Shown here: one piece after another, positions 61,491 to 64,000 of the stretch
Position numbering within the stretch: the first letter of the stretch is position 1
How the letters are laid out: every line of letters begins with the position of its first letter
Source: Albifimbria verrucaria
Taxonomy: Eukaryota > Ascomycota > Sordariomycetes > Hypocreales > Stachybotryaceae
Direction of reading: 5' to 3'
Assembly (NCBI GenBank): GCA_020081605.1
Contig: JAHREC010000013.1
Coordinates: 6,944,001 to 7,008,000, forward strand
DNA length: 64,000 bases
Program-made: the position numbers and the translations under genes
The notes under the pieces: model-generated
Database searches by the model: none
What the model saw: the letters and a program-made list of their open reading frames with translations, nothing else
What the model was told of the DNA's origin: nothing

Positions 61491-62648
61491 ATGAGATTGG
61501 CGAACCTAATAGCAGGCCTAACGGCCTTTGTCGGATTCCACCCGGCAGTGGCCGAAAATGCGGAACTCATCAAACGAGCCTCTCTAACACAGGTCCAGAA
61601 TTTTGGAAATAACCCATCAGGCATTAAGATGTTCATATATGTTCCTGCAAAATTGCAACCTAAACCACCAGTTGTTCTTGTGCTACACGCTTGCGCTTGG
61701 ACAGCAGGTGCTTTCTTCGGAACGACCAAATATGGTCAATTAGCAGATCAGTATGGCTATGTACTGATTTATGGGCAGACACCAACCGACGGCGCGTGTT
61801 GGGATGTTTCGTCGAGCCAGACATTAACTCATGACGGTGGCAGCGACAGCACAGGGCTTGCCAATATGGTGCGGTATGCTCTGCGACAATACAACGGTGA
61901 TCCCAGCAGGGTGTATGTCACCGGGGAGTCTTCTGGGGCTATGATGACGGTTAGTCTTATCCTCTTTTCGTTGCAACTTAAAGCTTAATTTGTCATATTA
62001 GCAAGTAATGGCCGCCGCGTATCCAGACATCTTCGCAGCCGCATCAGAATTCAGCGGAGAACCGGCCGGATGTTTCTATACAGGTACCGTTCGAGGTTGG
62101 AATGGTCAATGTGCAGGCGGCCAAGTTCACCATACGCCTGCTGAATGGGCGACTATTGTTCGCAACATGTATCCAGGTTATACGGGCCAATATCCTAGAA
62201 TGCAAATCTATCATGGCGATGTCGATACTACTCTCAACATCAACAGCTTCAACGAATCCATCAAGGAGTGGTCTGGCATATTCGGCTACTCAGGGTACCA
62301 ACCCGAGCTATTGGCAACAACCCAGGTCCCAGATTGACAAAGTATGTCTACGGCGACCGCCTTGAGGGTATTTGGGGACATGGAATCGGTCATGTAGTCC
62401 CAACAAACGAAACAGAAGCCTTGAAATGGTTCGGAATTATTGGAGGGGCTCCTCCAACAACATCCACCCTGTCGAGTACAACGCAGGCATCCTCGACTCA
62501 GCAGCCAAGCTCAACCTCTCAACCTGGCAATGGGAACTGTGCTGCCAAGTGGGGACAGTGTGGTGGCTCAGGGTGGTCAGGTCCAACTTGTTGCCAGTCT
62601 GGGAGTTCCTGTCAGGCCCAAAATACCTGGTACTCGCAATGCTTATAG
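61491..62648 (+). CDS. CE1-family acetylxylan-esterase-like enzyme with CBM1, secreted
   Basis: Serine esterase of about 368 residues. Signal peptide ([17 protein letters not shown]), a PHB-depolymerase/CE1-type alpha/beta-hydrolase, a Thr/Ser/Gln linker and a C-terminal CBM1 ([20 protein letters not shown] ... NTWYSQCL). Catalytic residues are Ser in [10 protein letters not shown], Asp in YHGDVDTTL and His in [10 protein letters not shown]. The oxyanion-side [12 protein letters not shown] and the CW pair in [12 protein letters not shown] are typical of fungal AXE1/AxeA-like acetylxylan esterases. One intron (61950-62001). One base is missing in C3 62321-62323, after the Asp; the frame resumes as [19 protein letters not shown]. 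It could also be a feruloyl esterase of the same family. The adjacent fucosidase with the same CBM suggests shared targeting to cellulose. Confidence 0.88.
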
Positions 62649-63546
62649 AGTGCTCCATACCAGCATGCTTGCAGCAACCTATCTGAAGCTTTGGTATGCT
62701 GTGCTAAATGTCATGTTGATATCTTCTTCAGAAGCTTAGTTCTCCAATTCCTCAAGAAAGAGAAACAATTATGGTTCGATGATATCAGCACAGTGATAGT
62801 GAATATTGAGACTTTCTACCTTAGGAATATTTGGTGACCAGTCATCTTGAATGGGAGTTAAGTGCTTCACCAGCCAAGGCACCATTCCCGCACGCATAAA
62901 ATACAATTGGTGTAAGAAGATCCGAAGATACAGTATGTCCTCCTCCAATGAAGCCACTTAAAGCTTATCGCAAAAGTCTCATTGATAAGCGGGCGTTTTC
63001 TTGTGTAGAAATTACGTGGAAGATGAGAAGAAGATTCTGATTGAAGGTGAAATGAAGGTATTTGGACTCAGTGTATTATTACATGCCAAGCGTACTCAGA
63101 ATTAACAATACTTGCATGGCTCTAAATGCGGCCTTTTCTCTATATATCTATACCTTGATTATTTCTCTTATATTCTGTTATCTCAGTACTAAGAATATAG
63201 GTCTTGTTCTCTTAATGTTTTCCACCATATGGTCTTCATTGGAGGATCAAGTTGCAGAATTTTGTTTGAAAAGAATCCTTTGGATGATAATGGATGATCC
63301 TACTCAAGGCATTCGGTTCCATTTACCGTTGCCAAGCCAGCCACTAAGGGGAAACATCATGCCTTGATTGTGGATTGAAGACTACTTTACCAGGGCATCA
63401 CGCCCAATTATGAGGAATTGCCAGGGTACCTGACTCCACTGCACGCTCTTACCAGCCTATTTGAGCATAGCTGCAGTCTAAGTCACAGAGGAATACGAGA
63501 TAATGCAGCCTTGGTAAGGAATTGTGGGAGCATTACCTGCGAGATG
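62649..63546. other. Intergenic, promoter of the last gene
   Basis: No supported gene. The frames 62769-62957 (minus) and 63062-63367 (plus, hydrophobic) have no family features. Confidence 0.4.
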
Positions 63547-63553
63547 TATAAAA
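63547..63553 (+). promoter_or_regulatory. Probable TATA box of the edge subtilase
   Basis: A TATAAAAG-type element lies about 90 nt upstream of ATG 63640. Confidence 0.4.
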
Positions 63554-63639
63554 GCTTCCAATACTCGCGACAAGTCTAGGAGGCGGTGGCCCGGTATTGA
63601 ACCTGCATGCGCGCGTTTTTATCTACTCTGTAGTTCAAG

Positions 63640-64000
63640 ATGAGAATAAGACATTCAATCATCGGCTTGCTTGCCGTAGGATGTTTTGCCAGCGCAGGGT
63701 CCTTCCGCCGCGATCTTGATGGTAAAGCAGCTTCTGACAACGACGTTCTTATTGCTCCCAAGAAGTTTATCATCGAAATTGACGAGGTATATAATAGAAC
63801 ACAATGCATTCGAGTTTGTTTGGTTCTATTTTGGAATATTACATCTAACCTGACGATAGGACACGAACAAAAATGACCTGATCAAGAATATTGAGTCTAG
63901 GCCGGGCAGTCGTGTCATCAAGATCTTTGACTCCGATGTCTTCAAAGGAATCTCCATAGAATCGGATAGCCTCAATACGGATACCTTGAAATCCCTGCAA
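63640..64000 (+). CDS. Subtilisin-like protease, N-terminal part (cut by right edge)
   Basis: First exon 63640-63786 codes for a signal peptide (IIGLLAVGCFASAGS). After an intron (63787-63859) it continues with an I9-type inhibitor propeptide: KKFIIEIDE, then DTNKNDLIKNIESRPGSRVI and VFKGISIESDS. KxFIIE(I/V)D followed by GSRVIKxFDSDVFKG matches the propeptide of fungal PA-domain subtilases (minor extracellular protease Vpr-like). The catalytic domain lies beyond the window, so the call rests on the propeptide only. Confidence 0.65.

Noticed and set aside
62769..62957. 62-codon minus-strand frame
   Set aside because: Short, no motif, no splice-linked extension upstream.
63062..63367. Hydrophobic 101-codon frame as a membrane protein
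   Set aside because: Hydrophobicity follows from T-rich DNA; no family features.
1..64000. tRNA genes, CRISPR arrays, intact transposons
   Set aside because: I found no cloverleaf-type sequence with A and B boxes, no regularly spaced repeats of CRISPR type, and no transposase or reverse-transcriptase frame, but I could not run a covariance-model search.

Overview
The window is nuclear DNA of a filamentous ascomycete (Pezizomycotina, most like a plant-associated Sordariomycete). The evidence is genes with short GT-AG introns of about 45-80 nt, PTH11-like receptors, a Zn2Cys6 regulator, an HMT1-type ABC transporter, fungal CBM1 modules, and secreted enzymes acting on plant cell walls. I can support 21 reasonably firm protein-coding genes plus one weak small secreted candidate. 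I saw no rRNA, tRNA or CRISPR, and no intact transposon.

Layout. 1-1265 (-): PTH11-like receptor, cut by the left edge. 4763-5611 (+): AA9 LPMO. 6514-7557 (-): zinc-type alcohol dehydrogenase-like / enoyl reductase. 8655-10446 (+): tannase/feruloyl-esterase family. 11837-13969 (+): galactose-oxidase-like copper radical oxidase with two PAN modules. 15602-19206 (-): kinase, ankyrin and CorA-like fusion. 20345-21720 (-): DHH phosphoesterase with a signal peptide. 23791-25322 (+): S8 subtilase. 26388-28755 (+): PhoD phosphatase. 29751-32099 (+): long coiled-coil protein. 32494-33070 (-): small secreted NTF2/SnoaL-like protein. 34663-44168: SDR, HMT1-like ABC half-transporter, Zn2Cys6 factor, NAD(P)-binding protein and a second SDR. 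46235-48816 (+): GH95 alpha-fucosidase. 49001-50389 (-): second PTH11-like receptor. 51831-53386 (+): secreted FAD-linked (BBE-like) oxidase. 55566-56009 (+): cyanovirin-N homology lectin. 57872-60822 (+): second GH95 with a C-terminal CBM1. 61491-62648 (+): CE1 acetylxylan-esterase-like with CBM1. 63640-right edge (+): start of another subtilase.

How they fit together. AA9, CE1-CBM1, AA5, tannase-like and two GH95 enzymes would attack cellulose, acetylated hemicellulose, fucosylated xyloglucan or pectin side chains, and phenolic esters outside the cell. The subtilases, PhoD and the DHH enzyme suggest secreted nitrogen and phosphate scavenging. The two PTH11-like receptors fit surface sensing. 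The middle block of SDRs, transporter and regulator looks like a small detoxification or metabolite-handling neighbourhood, but it has no backbone synthase.

Quality note. Most of the longer genes are broken by single-base frameshifts, about forty in all and mostly missing bases in short homopolymers. The protein continues in the next frame with family motifs intact. This pattern fits uncorrected sequencing error better than gene decay. I therefore annotate these as genes and give the break positions.
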